DNA from: Pseudomonadota bacterium
GTDB taxonomy: Bacteria; Pseudomonadota; Alphaproteobacteria; Rhizobiales; Methylopilaceae
Direction of reading: 5' to 3'
Assembly (NCBI GenBank): GCA_023388965.1
Contig: JAEWFF010000028.1
Location: 124,001-188,000 of the forward strand
Length of the DNA stretch: 64,000 bases
In this document: piece after piece, positions 50,981 to 60,776 of the stretch
How the letters are laid out: every line of letters starts with the position of its first letter
Numbering within the stretch: position 1 is the first letter of the stretch
Program-made: the position numbers and the translations under genes
Notes under the pieces: generated by a model
The model's input: the letters and a program-made list of their open reading frames with translations, nothing else
The model's database searches: none
What the model was told of the DNA's origin: nothing

Positions 50981-53900
50981 GACTCAACATCTCCGCGGCC
51001 TCGATCAAGAGGCCCATCCCCGGTGTCGTCCTGTTCGTCGTGCTGACAATCCTCGGCCTGTTCGCATTCGCCGAGCTTCCGGTCACGCGCTTTCCGAACA
51101 TCGACATTCCCCTCGTTCAGGTCAGCGTGGCGGAGGCCGGCGCCGCGCCATCCGAACTCGAAACGCAGGTGACGAAGCGCATCGAGGATTCGGTCGCCAA
51201 TCTCGTCGGCGTCAAGCATGTGATGTCGACGGTCTCGGACGGCCTGTCCTCCACCATCATCGAATTCCACCTCGAAACCGATACCGACCGCGCCGTCAAC
51301 GATGTGAAGGACGCGATCGCGAAGATACGCGCCGATCTTCCGCGCACCATCGAGGAGCCGACCGTCCAGCGCATCGATGTCGAGGGGCAGTCCATCGTTT
51401 CCTATGCCGCGTCCTCGCCCGGCATGACACTGGAGCAATTGTCCTGGCATGTGGACGATGTCGTCATCCGCCAGTTGCAGGGCCTTCCCGGCGTCGGCCG
51501 CGTGCAGCGCATCGGCGGCGTCGCGCGCGAAATCCGCGTCGAACTCGATCCCGACCGGCTGATGGCGCTCGGCGTCACCGCCGCCGAGGTCAACCGCCAG
51601 ATCCGCGCCGTCAATACGGACCTTGCCGGCGGGCGCGGCGAGATCGGCGGACAGGAACAGAGCATCCGCACGCTCGCCAATGCGCGCACGCTCGAAAACC
51701 TGTCCGACATGAAGATCTCGCTGGCCAATGGCCGTCAGGTGCGGCTGTCGGAACTCGGCACGGTGCGCGACACCGCCGAAGAACCGCGCAGCTTCGCCCG
51801 GCTCGACGGCGAACCCGTCGTCTCCTTCAACGTCTTCCGCACCAAGGGCGCAAGCGATGTTTCCGTCGCCGATGTCGTGGCCGAGAAGCTGAAGAAAATG
51901 CACGAGGCGCGGCCCGACATCGTCTATTCCATGATCGACGATTCCGTCAGCTACACCGCCGGCAATTACGAAAGCGCGATGCACACGCTGCTCGAAGGCG
52001 CGGCGCTCGCGGTCCTCGTCGTGTTCCTGTTCCTGCGCGACATGCGCGCGACGATCATCGCCGCCGTCGCCCTTCCTTTGTCCATCATCCCGACCTTCTT
52101 CCTGATGGACCTGATGGGCTTTTCGCTGAACCTCGTCAGCCTTCTGGCGCTGACGCTCGTCACCGGCATCCTCGTCGACGATGCCATCGTCGAGATCGAG
52201 AACATCGTGCGCCATATGCGTATGGGCAAATCGCCCTACCGCGCGGCGATGGAGGCGGCCGACGAGATCGGCCTCGCCGTCATCGCCATCACCTTCACCA
52301 TCATCGCGGTGTTCGCGCCGGTCTCCTTCATGGGCGGCGTCGCGGGCCAGTATTTCTCGCAATTCGGCCTCACGGTCGCCGCCGCCGTGTTCGTCTCGCT
52401 GCTCGTCGCGCGTCTCATCACGCCCCTGATGGCGGCCTATTTCCTGCGTCCGCACAAGCATGTCGAAGAAAAGGACGGCCCGATCATCCGCGCCTATACA
52501 CGCGCGCTCACCGTCTCGCTGCGCCATCGCTGGCTGACACTGATCGCGGGAGCGGCGATCTTCGCGGTCTCGATCCTCGCCACCGGCTTGCTGCCAACCG
52601 GCTTCATGCCGAACGAGGATTCGGCGCGCATCGTCGTGCAGGCCGAATTGCCGCCGGGTGCAAAGCTCGAGGACACGCGTGTCGTTACCGATGACATCAC
52701 CCGCCGGCTGAAGCAATTGCCGGAGGTCTCATCCGTTTTCGTCATGGGCGGCACCACGCCGACCGGCTCGCTGGAAGTGCGCAAATCGGCCGTCATCCTG
52801 CGCCTCACGCCGAAGAACAAGCGCGACCTGACGCAGAAGCAGCTCGAGGCCAAAGTCGCCGAAATGCTCGCCGAAGTGCCCGATGTCCGCGCCTGGTATG
52901 TGAACGAGCGCGGCGAGCGCGAATTGTCGATCACGCTCACCGGCCCCGATCCGGTGCAACTCGCGCAGGGCGCGGCTCTGCTTGAAAACGGCATGCACCG
53001 CGTGCCGCAATTCCTGAACGTTGCGCCCTCGACCGGCCTGCCGCGCCCAGAACTCATCGTGCGCCCGCGCCTCGACCGCGCCGCCGATCTCGGCATCACG
53101 ACCGATGCGATTTCCGAGACCATCCGTGTTGCGACCATCGGCGATGTCGATGCCAACCTCGCCAAGCTCAACACCGGCGACCGGCTGATCCCGATCCGCG
53201 TCCAGCTTCGCGAGGATGCGCGCGCCCAGTCCGGCGTGCTCGGCTCGCTCGCGGTTCCGGCCGGCAACGGCCGCTCGGTGCCGCTGTCGGCTCTGGCCGA
53301 TATCGGCTTCGGCGAAGGCCCCTCCTCCATCGACCGCTACGACCGCCAGCGCCGCGTCGTGCTCGGCGCGGATCTGACGGGCGGCATGCAGCTCGGCGAT
53401 GCCGTACAGACCGTGCTCGATCTGCCGGAGGCAAAGAAACTGCCGCGCGGCGTCACCATCGTGCAGGGCGCGGACGCCGAGATCATGAACGAGGTCTTCG
53501 GCGGCTTCGCCAAAGCCATGGCGGCCGGCATCATGATGGTGCTTGGCGTGCTCGTCCTTCTGTTCGGCGGCGTCTTTCAGCCGATCACGATCCTCGCCTC
53601 GCTGCCGCTGTCCATCGGCGGCGTCCTCATCGCGCTGCTCGTGACGCAGAATGCGATCTCGATGCCGGTCGTCATCGGCATCCTGATGCTGATGGGCGTC
53701 GTTACGAAGAACGCGATCATGCTGGTCGATTTCGGCGTCGAGGCGGAATATCGCGGCGTGCCGCGCGACGAGGCGATCATCGATGCCGGGCGCAAGCGCG
53801 CGCGGCCCATCGTCATGACCAGCATCGCCATGATCGCAGGCATGGTGCCCTCCGCGCTCGGCCTCGGCCAGGGCGGCGAGTTCCGCGCGCCGATGGCGAT

Positions 53901-54120
53901 CGCGGTGATCGGCGGCCTGGCCGCCTCGACCGTCTTGTCGCTGATGTTCGTGCCGAGTTTCTACACGATCATGGACGATGTCGGCGTCTGGGTGTCGCGC
54001 AAGCTCGGCCGTTTCGTCGGCCCGACGGAAGACTTCGAACCGGAAGCCCCCGCGCCGCGCGTCCGCCGCCCACGGGCAAAGACGCCGCCGCACGCGCCTT
54101 TGTCCGAAGCCGCCGAGTAA
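50977..54120 (+). CDS. RND efflux permease (HAE1-like)
   Basis: 1047 residues, full-length RND transporter. Proton-relay TM4 motif GILVDDAIVEIENIVRHMRM (about residue 400), TM11 region VTKNAIMLVDFGVEAEY. N-terminal MRLNISAASIKRPIPGVVLF. Same family as the permease at 1578-4652, but in the opposite arrangement (regulated by an adjacent PadR). C-terminus is Pro/Arg-rich and probably cytoplasmic. No outer-membrane factor gene follows. Confidence 0.94.
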   Translation: MRLNISAASIKRPIPGVVLFVVLTILGLFAFAELPVTRFPNIDIPLVQVSVAEAGAAPSELETQVTKRIEDSVANLVGVKHVMSTVSDGLSSTIIEFHLETDTDRAVNDVKDAIAKIRADLPRTIEEPTVQRIDVEGQSIVSYAASSPGMTLEQLSWHVDDVVIRQLQGLPGVGRVQRIGGVAREIRVELDPDRLMALGVTAAEVNRQIRAVNTDLAGGRGEIGGQEQSIRTLANARTLENLSDMKISLANGRQVRLSELGTVRDTAEEPRSFARLDGEPVVSFNVFRTKGASDVSVADVVAEKLKKMHEARPDIVYSMIDDSVSYTAGNYESAMHTLLEGAALAVLVVFLFLRDMRATIIAAVALPLSIIPTFFLMDLMGFSLNLVSLLALTLVTGILVDDAIVEIENIVRHMRMGKSPYRAAMEAADEIGLAVIAITFTIIAVFAPVSFMGGVAGQYFSQFGLTVAAAVFVSLLVARLITPLMAAYFLRPHKHVEEKDGPIIRAYTRALTVSLRHRWLTLIAGAAIFAVSILATGLLPTGFMPNEDSARIVVQAELPPGAKLEDTRVVTDDITRRLKQLPEVSSVFVMGGTTPTGSLEVRKSAVILRLTPKNKRDLTQKQLEAKVAEMLAEVPDVRAWYVNERGERELSITLTGPDPVQLAQGAALLENGMHRVPQFLNVAPSTGLPRPELIVRPRLDRAADLGITTDAISETIRVATIGDVDANLAKLNTGDRLIPIRVQLREDARAQSGVLGSLAVPAGNGRSVPLSALADIGFGEGPSSIDRYDRQRRVVLGADLTGGMQLGDAVQTVLDLPEAKKLPRGVTIVQGADAEIMNEVFGGFAKAMAAGIMMVLGVLVLLFGGVFQPITILASLPLSIGGVLIALLVTQNAISMPVVIGILMLMGVVTKNAIMLVDFGVEAEYRGVPRDEAIIDAGRKRARPIVMTSIAMIAGMVPSALGLGQGGEFRAPMAIAVIGGLAASTVLSLMFVPSFYTIMDDVGVWVSRKLGRFVGPTEDFEPEAPAPRVRRPRAKTPPHAPLSEAAE

Positions 54121-54846
54121 TTACGCCAGGGCTGCGACCAGCATGGAGATCCCGGCGGTGGCCAGCATGATGTCGAGCACGAGTTCGAACATCCTTGCCG
54201 ACATGCCCATCAGCACCTGGCGGCCCATGAAGGCGCCCGCCATGACGGTCGCACCGATCAGAAGGCCCTTGATCATGGCCGCGGGCGGAAGAGCCCCCGC
54301 CGCGTAGAAGGACCCGACCTTGCCGATGGAGACGACGAGCGAGCTTGCCGCTTCCGTTGAAATCAACCCGCCCTGCGTCAACCCGAAAGCCGCGAAAACC
54401 GGAATGCTGATCGGCCCGGTCGACAGCACGATGCCGGACAGAAATCCGATGACGCCGCCGGCGACGGCAAGCCCTGCAAGCCCGAGGCCGAGATGGTGAG
54501 ATTGCAACAGCCGCCGCCCCGGAATGAGAGCGAGGAAAAACACGCCGAGCACGGTTTCGGCTAGATGCGGCGGCAATTCGAGCAGCGTGCGCGCGCCGAG
54601 CGCCGCGCCTACCGCGCCGGGCAACGAATAGGCGGCAAAGGCGCGCCAGTTCACGATGCGCCACCACGACAGAACCTTGGCGATATTTCCCATCACCGCT
54701 GCGACCGCCATGATGGGGATGGCCTGCTGCGGGCCGAAGGCGAAGACGAGAATCGGCAACAGGACGATGGACGCGCCCGTGCCGACAATCCCGCTCAGGC
54801 ATCCGGCCAGAAGGCCGAGAATAAGGATAGCGCCGTAGACCGCCAT
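54121..54846 (-). CDS. TauE/SafE-family membrane exporter
   Basis: 241 residues with about eight spans. N-terminal LILGLLAGCLSGIVGTGASI and the mirrored second half (VIGFLSGIVLSTGPISIPVF) show the family's internal repeat. Exports sulfite, sulfonate or other organic acids; substrate not readable. Convergent with the RND permease, with stop codons directly abutting. Confidence 0.88.
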   Translation of the reverse strand: MAVYGAILILGLLAGCLSGIVGTGASIVLLPILVFAFGPQQAIPIMAVAAVMGNIAKVLSWWRIVNWRAFAAYSLPGAVGAALGARTLLELPPHLAETVLGVFFLALIPGRRLLQSHHLGLGLAGLAVAGGVIGFLSGIVLSTGPISIPVFAAFGLTQGGLISTEAASSLVVSIGKVGSFYAAGALPPAAMIKGLLIGATVMAGAFMGRQVLMGMSARMFELVLDIMLATAGISMLVAALA

Positions 54847-54869
54847 GCGCGCGGTCTTACACCCGTCCT

Positions 54870-55754
54870 TCAGTGAAGGCGAACGTCGTCCGCGTTGTCC
54901 TCAGCGTCTTTCGTAGGGGCAGCCGCTGCCTCGGTTTCCGACGCCGGCGTGTGCGCGACGGCATGGGCGCGTGCGCGGCGCTGATAGCTCATGGCCGCCA
55001 GCGGCAGGCAGCCGAGATAGAGGATCGTGCCGACCGTCAGCGTCTCCCACGTATAGCTGACGAGAATCGCGCTCAGAAGAACGGCGGCGAAGAAGACCGG
55101 CAGCACCATGTTCCGCGGCACGCGCGAGGCCGATTTCTTGAACGACCAGGTCGGCAGGTTCGAGACCATCAGCAGCGCGACGACCACGCAGTAGATGAGC
55201 GAAACCGAGGCTGTGAGCCAGGGCAGGTTCACCGAGGCGATGTGGCCGAGATAGATCGGCAGCATGCACAGCAGCGCGCCCATCGGCGCCGGAACGCCGG
55301 TGAAGAAGTCCTGCGCGTAGTCCGGCTTCGGCGCGTCGATGGCGACATTGAAGCGCGCGAGGCGCAGCGCAGCGGCCACCGCGAACACGATGGAGCCCGC
55401 CCAGCCGATCGAGCCCAGTTCGTGCGTCGTGTACAGATAGAGCAGAACGGCCGGCACGACGCCGAAATTGACGAAATCGCACAGGCTGTCCAGTTCGGCG
55501 CCGAAGCGCGACGTGCCCTTAAGAAGGCGCGCGAGGCGTCCATCGAGCCCGTCGAGCACGGCGGCGGCGACCACGGCATAGACCGCCAGTTCCATCCGCC
55601 CCTCGATGCCCATGCGGATCGCGGTGAGGCCGATGCAGATCGCCAGCAGCGTCAGGAGATTGGGGATCAGGACGCGCAGCGGCACCGGGCGGAAGCGCTT
55701 CGGCTTCGGCTCGTTGCCGTCGGGATCGAAAGGCGAAAACAGACCCTCAACCAT
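54870..55754 (-). CDS. pssA: CDP-diacylglycerol-serine O-phosphatidyltransferase
   Basis: 294-residue inner-membrane enzyme making phosphatidylserine from CDP-diacylglycerol and serine. The CDP-alcohol phosphotransferase motif DG-x2-AR-x8-G-x3-D-x3-D is exact: DGRLARLLKGTSRFGAELDS followed by LCD. About eight spans. It lies 54 bp downstream of psd in the same operon; together they make phosphatidylethanolamine. The C-terminal 25 residues are acidic and Ala-rich. Confidence 0.95.
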   Translation of the reverse strand: MVEGLFSPFDPDGNEPKPKRFRPVPLRVLIPNLLTLLAICIGLTAIRMGIEGRMELAVYAVVAAAVLDGLDGRLARLLKGTSRFGAELDSLCDFVNFGVVPAVLLYLYTTHELGSIGWAGSIVFAVAAALRLARFNVAIDAPKPDYAQDFFTGVPAPMGALLCMLPIYLGHIASVNLPWLTASVSLIYCVVVALLMVSNLPTWSFKKSASRVPRNMVLPVFFAAVLLSAILVSYTWETLTVGTILYLGCLPLAAMSYQRRARAHAVAHTPASETEAAAAPTKDAEDNADDVRLH

Positions 55755-55808
55755 GGCTATCCTTTTACGTGTCCGTGCATGTTCCTAACGCGCGAGACGG
55801 CGGATCGG

Positions 55809-56516
55809 CTAATCCTGCCGGAATGCGAGCCGGGCCTCGCCACCCGAAAGCTGGGCGAGAATGGTTTCGCCGCCGACTGCCGTCTGGCCGACGGATGCGA
55901 ACGTCACCGCGCCGTCGGGCAGATAGACGTCGAGGCGCGATCCGAAGCGGATCAGGCCGAACCGTGCGCCGGGAGCGATCTGGTCACCCTCCTTCGCCCA
56001 GCAGACGATGCGCCGGGCGATGAGGCCAGCGATCTGCACCACCGCGATGTCCTGCCCCGCCGCCGTCTTCACGATCAGGCTGTTGCGCTCATTGTCCTCG
56101 CTCGCCTTGTCGAGATCGGCGTTGAGGAATTTGCCCGGCCGGTAGGCTATGCGCGCCACCGTGCCGCCGACCGGCACGCGGTTCACATGCACATTGAAGA
56201 TCGACAGGAAAACCGAGATGCGGACGCGCTTTTCCCGGCCGAGCCCAAGTTCCGGCGGCGGCGCCGCCAGATCGACGGCGGTTACGATGCCGTCCGCCGG
56301 CGACACGACGAGATTCGGATCGGCCGGCACCACGCGCACGGGATCGCGGAAGAAAAAGGCCACATAGATGGTGATGATGAAGCCGATCCAGCCCAGCGGC
56401 TCCCACAGCAGAAGCAGCAGCAGAGCGGCCACGAACGCCGCTGCGATGAAGGGATAGCCCTCGCGGTGGATCGGCGGGATGGCCTTGCGGATGGAGTCGA
56501 AAACGGAGGTTAGCAT
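55809..56516 (-). CDS. psd: Phosphatidylserine decarboxylase proenzyme
   Basis: 235-residue short (alphaproteobacterial-type) Psd. Two N-terminal spans (PFIAAAFVAALLLLLLWEPL, IGFIITIYVAFFF), active-site segments VSPADGIVTAV and VFLSIFNVHVNRVP, and the self-cleavage site FGSRLDVYLP whose Ser becomes the pyruvoyl group. ATG at 56516 is preferred; an upstream in-frame start at 56564 gives 16 extra residues. Operon with pssA. Confidence 0.94.
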   Translation of the reverse strand: MLTSVFDSIRKAIPPIHREGYPFIAAAFVAALLLLLLWEPLGWIGFIITIYVAFFFRDPVRVVPADPNLVVSPADGIVTAVDLAAPPPELGLGREKRVRISVFLSIFNVHVNRVPVGGTVARIAYRPGKFLNADLDKASEDNERNSLIVKTAAGQDIAVVQIAGLIARRIVCWAKEGDQIAPGARFGLIRFGSRLDVYLPDGAVTFASVGQTAVGGETILAQLSGGEARLAFRQD

Positions 56517-56670
56517 GAGCGGGGAGATAGCATGGAAAAAGCCATGTTGGTTTTTTTTACGCATGCCGGTCAGGGCGATCCGGCATCAAGTCTAGAAAGG
56601 CAATAGAGCGTTGATTTTCAAGTATCTTTAGTGTAGTATGAGGATACGATCAACAACAATGGAGGTTAAA

Positions 56671-56958
56671 TTGGCTCTATTGCGGCGGCTACCGCTGTCC
56701 GAGGCAGAACGAATAGCAATGAAATCTGTGTTTTCCATCGATCTCGACCCGCTCGGCGACGAGATTCTGGCTGGTTTGACGTTCGACGAATCCGCATGGC
56801 TTCTGAAATACCGGAAAGCCTCGAAATGGAATCTGGCCGCTCCGGCCCTTCACGGAAAAGACCGCTTCCGCGCCAACAGGTTCGAGGAGCGCCATCAGGC
56901 GGCCCATATCGCGCGGCTGAACGCCCAGAAGAGCTTCGCGCACGATCTGATCGACTGA
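56671..56958 (+). CDS. Hypothetical small protein, TTG start
   Basis: 95-residue protein, family not recognised: LPLSEAERIAMKSVFSIDLD, DEILAGLTFDESAWLLKYRK, KDRFRANRFEERHQAAHIAR. A consensus GGAGG at 56661-56665 lies five bases before TTG at 56671, making it the best start; ATG codons at 56638 and 56659 in the same frame have no ribosome-binding site. The AT-rich leader (56600-56670) contrasts with the neighbours, and it interrupts the otherwise minus-strand psd/ABC-exporter region, which suggests insertion of an accessory gene. Confidence 0.65.
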   Translation: MALLRRLPLSEAERIAMKSVFSIDLDPLGDEILAGLTFDESAWLLKYRKASKWNLAAPALHGKDRFRANRFEERHQAAHIARLNAQKSFAHDLID

Positions 56959-56970
56959 TCGCGCCGCGCT

Positions 56971-59034
56971 CTATCCCAGAGTTCCTGCCGCGCTGGCCAG
57001 CAATTGCGGCTTGACCAGTTCCGGCTCTTCGTCCTCATCGACCGCCCCCTCTTCCGGGGGCGGTGTCTCTTCGCCCGTCGCCGCCAGCTTCCGGCGTGCC
57101 TCATCGGCCTCGCGCTGGCGGTTCCACATGCCGGCATAAAGCCCGTGCGTGTCGAGAAGCTCGGAATGGGTGCCGCGTTCGACGATCTTGCCGCCGGCCA
57201 GAACGATGATCTCGTCGGCATTGATGATGGTCGAAAGGCGGTGCGCGATGACGAGCGTCGTGCGTCCGCGTGAAATCTGCTCCAGTTCGTCCTGGATTTC
57301 CTTCTCCGTAAAGCTGTCGAGCGCCGAGGTCGCCTCGTCGAGAATGAGGATCGGCGGACCTTTCAGGATCGTGCGGGCGATGGCGACACGCTGCTTCTCG
57401 CCGCCCGAAAGCTTCAGCCCGCGCTCGCCGACTTCCGTATCGTAGCCCTTGGGCATGGCGCGGATGAAGCCGTCGATCTGCGCCGCCTGTGCCGCGCGCT
57501 CGATCTCCTCCTCCGTCGCATCCCAGCGTCCGTACCTTATATTGTAGCGGATCGTGTCGTTGAACAGCACCGTGTCCTGCGGAACCATGCCGATCATTTC
57601 GCGCAGGCTTTTCTGCGTGACGTCGCGCACATCCTGCCCGTCGATCGTCACGCGGCCGCTCTGCACGTCGTAGAAGCGGAACAGCAGCCGCGAGATCGTG
57701 GACTTGCCCGCGCCCGATGGGCCGACAATGGCAATCGTCTTGCCGGCCGGCACTTCGAACGACACGCCCTTGAGGATTTCGCGATCCGCCTCGTAGGCGA
57801 AATGCACGTCCTCGAACCGGATCGTTCCGTCCATGATCTCAAGCGGCCTGGCATCCGGCGCATCCTGCACTTCGGGATCTTCGCCGAGCAGGCGGAACAT
57901 GGCCTCGATATCGGTAACGGCCTGCTTGATCTCGCGGTAGACCCAACCCATGAAATTCAGCGGCTGATAGAGCTGGATCATCATGGCGTTGATGAGCACG
58001 AAATCGCCGACCGTGTTGCGTCCGGCGCGCACATCCAGCACCGCCATCGCCATGCAGACCGCAAGCCCGACGGAGAAGATGACGGCTTGCCCGGCGTTAA
58101 GCCACGACAGCGACGTGTAGGTACGGATGGCGGACCTTTCATAACCCTCCATCGCGCGGTCGAAGCGCGCGGATTCGCGCTCCTCATTGCCGAAATATTT
58201 GACGGTCTCGTAGTTCAGCAGCGCGTCGATGGCCTTGGAACTGGCATCGGTGTCCTGTTCGTTCATCACGCGGCGGATCGACAGGCGCCATTCCGAGGCC
58301 CAGAAGGTGAAGAAGCCGTAGACTGCGACGATGGCGCCGACCGCCACCACATAGCGCCAGTCGAACTGCCACCACAGCACGCCGAGCACGAGCGCGAACT
58401 CGAACAGGGTCGGCACCACGGTCAGCATGGCCGTGCGCGTCAGGGTCTCGATCGCGTTGCGCCCTCGCTCCACGACACGGGCGAGACCGCCGGTGCGGCG
58501 GCGCAGGTGAAAGCGCAGGCTGAGGCGGTGGATGTGCTCGAAGACGCGCAGCGCCATGCGCCGCACCGCGTGCATGACGACGGCGGCGGTCAGCGCATCG
58601 CGCGCCTGCGCGGTGACAACCATCAGGATGCGGCCGAGTCCGTACAGCGCCACCATCGCGACCGGCGCACCGAGCGCCAGCGCCATCCAGGTCCCGTCAT
58701 CGGGCGGCGCACGCCCGCCGTCGATCATCGTCAGCGCGTCCGTCGCCCACTTGAACGCATAGGGCACTGCGATGGTGATGAGCTTGGTCGCGATCAGCAT
58801 CAGCATCGCCAGCGCGATGCGCAGCTTCAGGTCGGGCCGGTCGCCGGGCCACATATAGGGCTGCAGATCGCGAAAGGCGCGGAAGAACGCGCCGCCCTCG
58901 GCGTTCACGGTTGGCGCAGCACGGCCGGATTGAGTACGCGCGGCAGACTGCGCGCCGGAAAAAAGCGACATGTTCATCCTGAAACGGCGATATGGGTTCC
59001 GCACCATATAGGTCGGCCGCCGCGCCGACGCCAT
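56971..59034 (-). CDS. ABC exporter, Atm1/HMT1-type (fused membrane and ATPase)
   Basis: 687-residue half-transporter, homodimer expected. Six-span membrane domain (about residues 75-370), then ATPase: Walker A GPSGAGKSTISRLLF, signature LKLSGGEKQRVAIAR, Walker B ILILDEATSALDS, switch His VIAHRLSTI. DKRTY-type Atm1 family features TSRTGGLARVVERGRNAIET resemble LRRRTGGLARVVERGRNAIE seen here. It probably exports glutathione-linked metal or Fe-S-related compounds. Starts nearer 58971 (AGGA then ATG) are plausible alternatives. Confidence 0.9.
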   Translation of the reverse strand: MASARRPTYMVRNPYRRFRMNMSLFSGAQSAARTQSGRAAPTVNAEGGAFFRAFRDLQPYMWPGDRPDLKLRIALAMLMLIATKLITIAVPYAFKWATDALTMIDGGRAPPDDGTWMALALGAPVAMVALYGLGRILMVVTAQARDALTAAVVMHAVRRMALRVFEHIHRLSLRFHLRRRTGGLARVVERGRNAIETLTRTAMLTVVPTLFEFALVLGVLWWQFDWRYVVAVGAIVAVYGFFTFWASEWRLSIRRVMNEQDTDASSKAIDALLNYETVKYFGNEERESARFDRAMEGYERSAIRTYTSLSWLNAGQAVIFSVGLAVCMAMAVLDVRAGRNTVGDFVLINAMMIQLYQPLNFMGWVYREIKQAVTDIEAMFRLLGEDPEVQDAPDARPLEIMDGTIRFEDVHFAYEADREILKGVSFEVPAGKTIAIVGPSGAGKSTISRLLFRFYDVQSGRVTIDGQDVRDVTQKSLREMIGMVPQDTVLFNDTIRYNIRYGRWDATEEEIERAAQAAQIDGFIRAMPKGYDTEVGERGLKLSGGEKQRVAIARTILKGPPILILDEATSALDSFTEKEIQDELEQISRGRTTLVIAHRLSTIINADEIIVLAGGKIVERGTHSELLDTHGLYAGMWNRQREADEARRKLAATGEETPPPEEGAVDEDEEPELVKPQLLASAAGTLG

Positions 59035-59045
59035 TGCCTCACTTA

Positions 59046-59189
59046 CCTCTCCCGTTCACGGGAAAGGTCGAGTCGCCAAAAGGCGACCGGGTGAGGGTAA
59101 ATTGGCAGAGACGGTGAACGGGGCTTTCCCCTCACCTCGCTCCCGCGGCCGGAAGGCCGCGAGTCGTCCTCTCCCGCAAGCGGGAGAGG
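59046..59189. repeat. Mosaic intergenic palindromic repeat
   Basis: Four hairpins in a row: CCTCTCCCGT/ACGGGAAAGG (59046-59067, one mismatch), GTCGCC/GGCGAC (59072-59087, loop AAAA), CGCGGCC/GGCCGCG (59144-59161, loop GGAA) and CCTCTCCCGC/GCGGGAGAGG (59168-59189, loop AA). The outer pair are variants of each other, and GGTGAGGG near 59090 faces CCCCTCACC near 59130, so the block can fold as one long structure. Resembles dispersed REP/RUP-like elements of Rhizobiales. Confidence 0.75.
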
Positions 59190-59195
59190 ATCAAA

Positions 59196-60623
59196 CTATC
59201 CCCCCGGCATCACGAAAACCTGGCCGGGATAGATGAGGTCGGGATCGCGGATCTGGTCCGTATTCGCCTCGTAAATGGTCGAATAGCGAACGCCCTCGCC
59301 ATAGATTTTGCGGCTGATGCGCCACAGATTGTCGCCGCGCCTGATCGTGACCGTCCTCATTTTCGGAACGACCGGATTGGCGTCCGGCGCGGCCTGCGCG
59401 GGCGTGGCGGTCTGAACCTCGGCGGCCGGCGCTTCAACGGCTGGAGCCGGCGCGGAAACGGCCGCATCGCTCGGAACCGCCGCGCTCTCCGCACCCGCCG
59501 GTCCGGAAGCCGGGGCCGGCGCGCTCGTCTCAGCAACAGCCTCGGCCGGCGCCGCAGCCTGCGAAGGTGCGGCAGCCGCTTCGGCCGGAGCTTCCACCGT
59601 CGCATCGGACGGCGTCGTGGACTCGGCCGCAGCCGTCGAAGTGGGTGCAGCAGAAGACGACACACCCTGAGCGGCCTCGGCTCCATCCGCATCCGTGACG
59701 GCGGGCTCGCCCCCCGTTGCATCCGCCAATGCCGGGCCTTCGGCGGTGAACGGCACTTCGGCGCGCGCCACCACCTTGCCGTCGGCATCGGTCTGGTCGA
59801 TGCGGATGCGGTAATCGCCCGCCACCAGCCCCTTGCCGATGGTCAGCGACCAGCGGCCGTCGGGGCCGATCTTGGCTTCGGCCAGCGGCGCCTCGTTCAG
59901 ATAGATGATCGCGGAAGCACCGGGCGCGCCCGACCCCTGGACGAACAGGCGTCCCCCGCCCGCTTCCACCGCGCCCACGCGCAGCGCCGTATCCTGCGGC
60001 GCGGCCGGAACCACATAGCCCGGCACGGCAGACAGCGCGCCCGCCGCGGGGGAATCCGGCGCACCGGCCTGAACGACCTGAGAGGCCTTGCCCGGTTCGC
60101 CGACCACGACCAGAACCTCGCCGTCCTTGCCCGGCTCCGGCACCGACACGCTGACGGCCTGGCGCGAACCGGCCTCGCCCGCCTTCAGCACGAGTTCATG
60201 GCTGCCCGGCGGAAGCGGCGCGGGCATCATGACGAATTCGCCGGCCTCGTTGGCGTTTGTGCGGTCGATCACCGAACCGTTGGCCAGAAGCTCGATCGCG
60301 GCACCCGGCGCCGCACGCCCGGCAATCACCGCCTCGCCACCCGGCTCGACGCGCACGACATCGAAGGTCGGCACGGAGGCCACCGGCGCGGCCGGATCTT
60401 CGGGCATGGCGGCCGCCATGTTCGGCGCATCCGTCGGGGCAGCAGGCTGTTCGGCGGCCGTCTCGGGAGCGGCCGCGCCCGGCGCCTCGGAGATGCTTGC
60501 CGCCGGCGGCTGCGGGGCGCTCGCCACATCTTCGTGACCACTAAGATTCCAGCGCGCCAGAACGCCGATAATGATGGCAAGAATGATAATGAGGCCGGCA
60601 ATGGCCCAGCGGCGCGCGGTCAT
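59196..60623 (-). CDS. LysM-domain protein with Ala/Pro-rich linker
   Basis: 475 residues: N-terminal membrane anchor (RWAIAGLIIILAIIIGVLAR), two Ig-like regions (about residues 80-290, e.g. GSHELVLKAGEAGSRQAVSV and PLAEAKIGPDGRWSLTIGKG), a 130-residue low-complexity linker of Ala, Pro, Ser and Glu (about 300-425), and a C-terminal LysM domain (MRTVTIRRGDNLWRISRKIY, DPDLIYPGQVFVM). Probably anchored in the inner membrane and binding peptidoglycan across the periplasm. Divergent from the LOG-family gene. Confidence 0.9.
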   Translation of the reverse strand: MTARRWAIAGLIIILAIIIGVLARWNLSGHEDVASAPQPPAASISEAPGAAAPETAAEQPAAPTDAPNMAAAMPEDPAAPVASVPTFDVVRVEPGGEAVIAGRAAPGAAIELLANGSVIDRTNANEAGEFVMMPAPLPPGSHELVLKAGEAGSRQAVSVSVPEPGKDGEVLVVVGEPGKASQVVQAGAPDSPAAGALSAVPGYVVPAAPQDTALRVGAVEAGGGRLFVQGSGAPGASAIIYLNEAPLAEAKIGPDGRWSLTIGKGLVAGDYRIRIDQTDADGKVVARAEVPFTAEGPALADATGGEPAVTDADGAEAAQGVSSSAAPTSTAAAESTTPSDATVEAPAEAAAAPSQAAAPAEAVAETSAPAPASGPAGAESAAVPSDAAVSAPAPAVEAPAAEVQTATPAQAAPDANPVVPKMRTVTIRRGDNLWRISRKIYGEGVRYSTIYEANTDQIRDPDLIYPGQVFVMPGG

Positions 60624-60776
60624 GAGCGATTCTCCCCCAAGCGACGCGTTTTTGTCGCCGTTAACACTTAATCTCCCGCCATGGCTTCCGGATCAAGTGG
60701 CGGACGTTTCGGGCGTCACCACATATCGAGTGTGAAAAAGACGAAAAACGAAGAAACAAAGGAAAAAGAACAACAA

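Noticed and set aside
50305..52716. 803-codon minus-strand open frame across the second RND operon
   Set aside because: Antisense shadow of two well-recognised genes in GC-rich DNA.
54873..56513. 546-codon plus-strand open frame opposite pssA-psd
   Set aside because: Crosses two intact, motif-complete genes on the other strand; no domain character.
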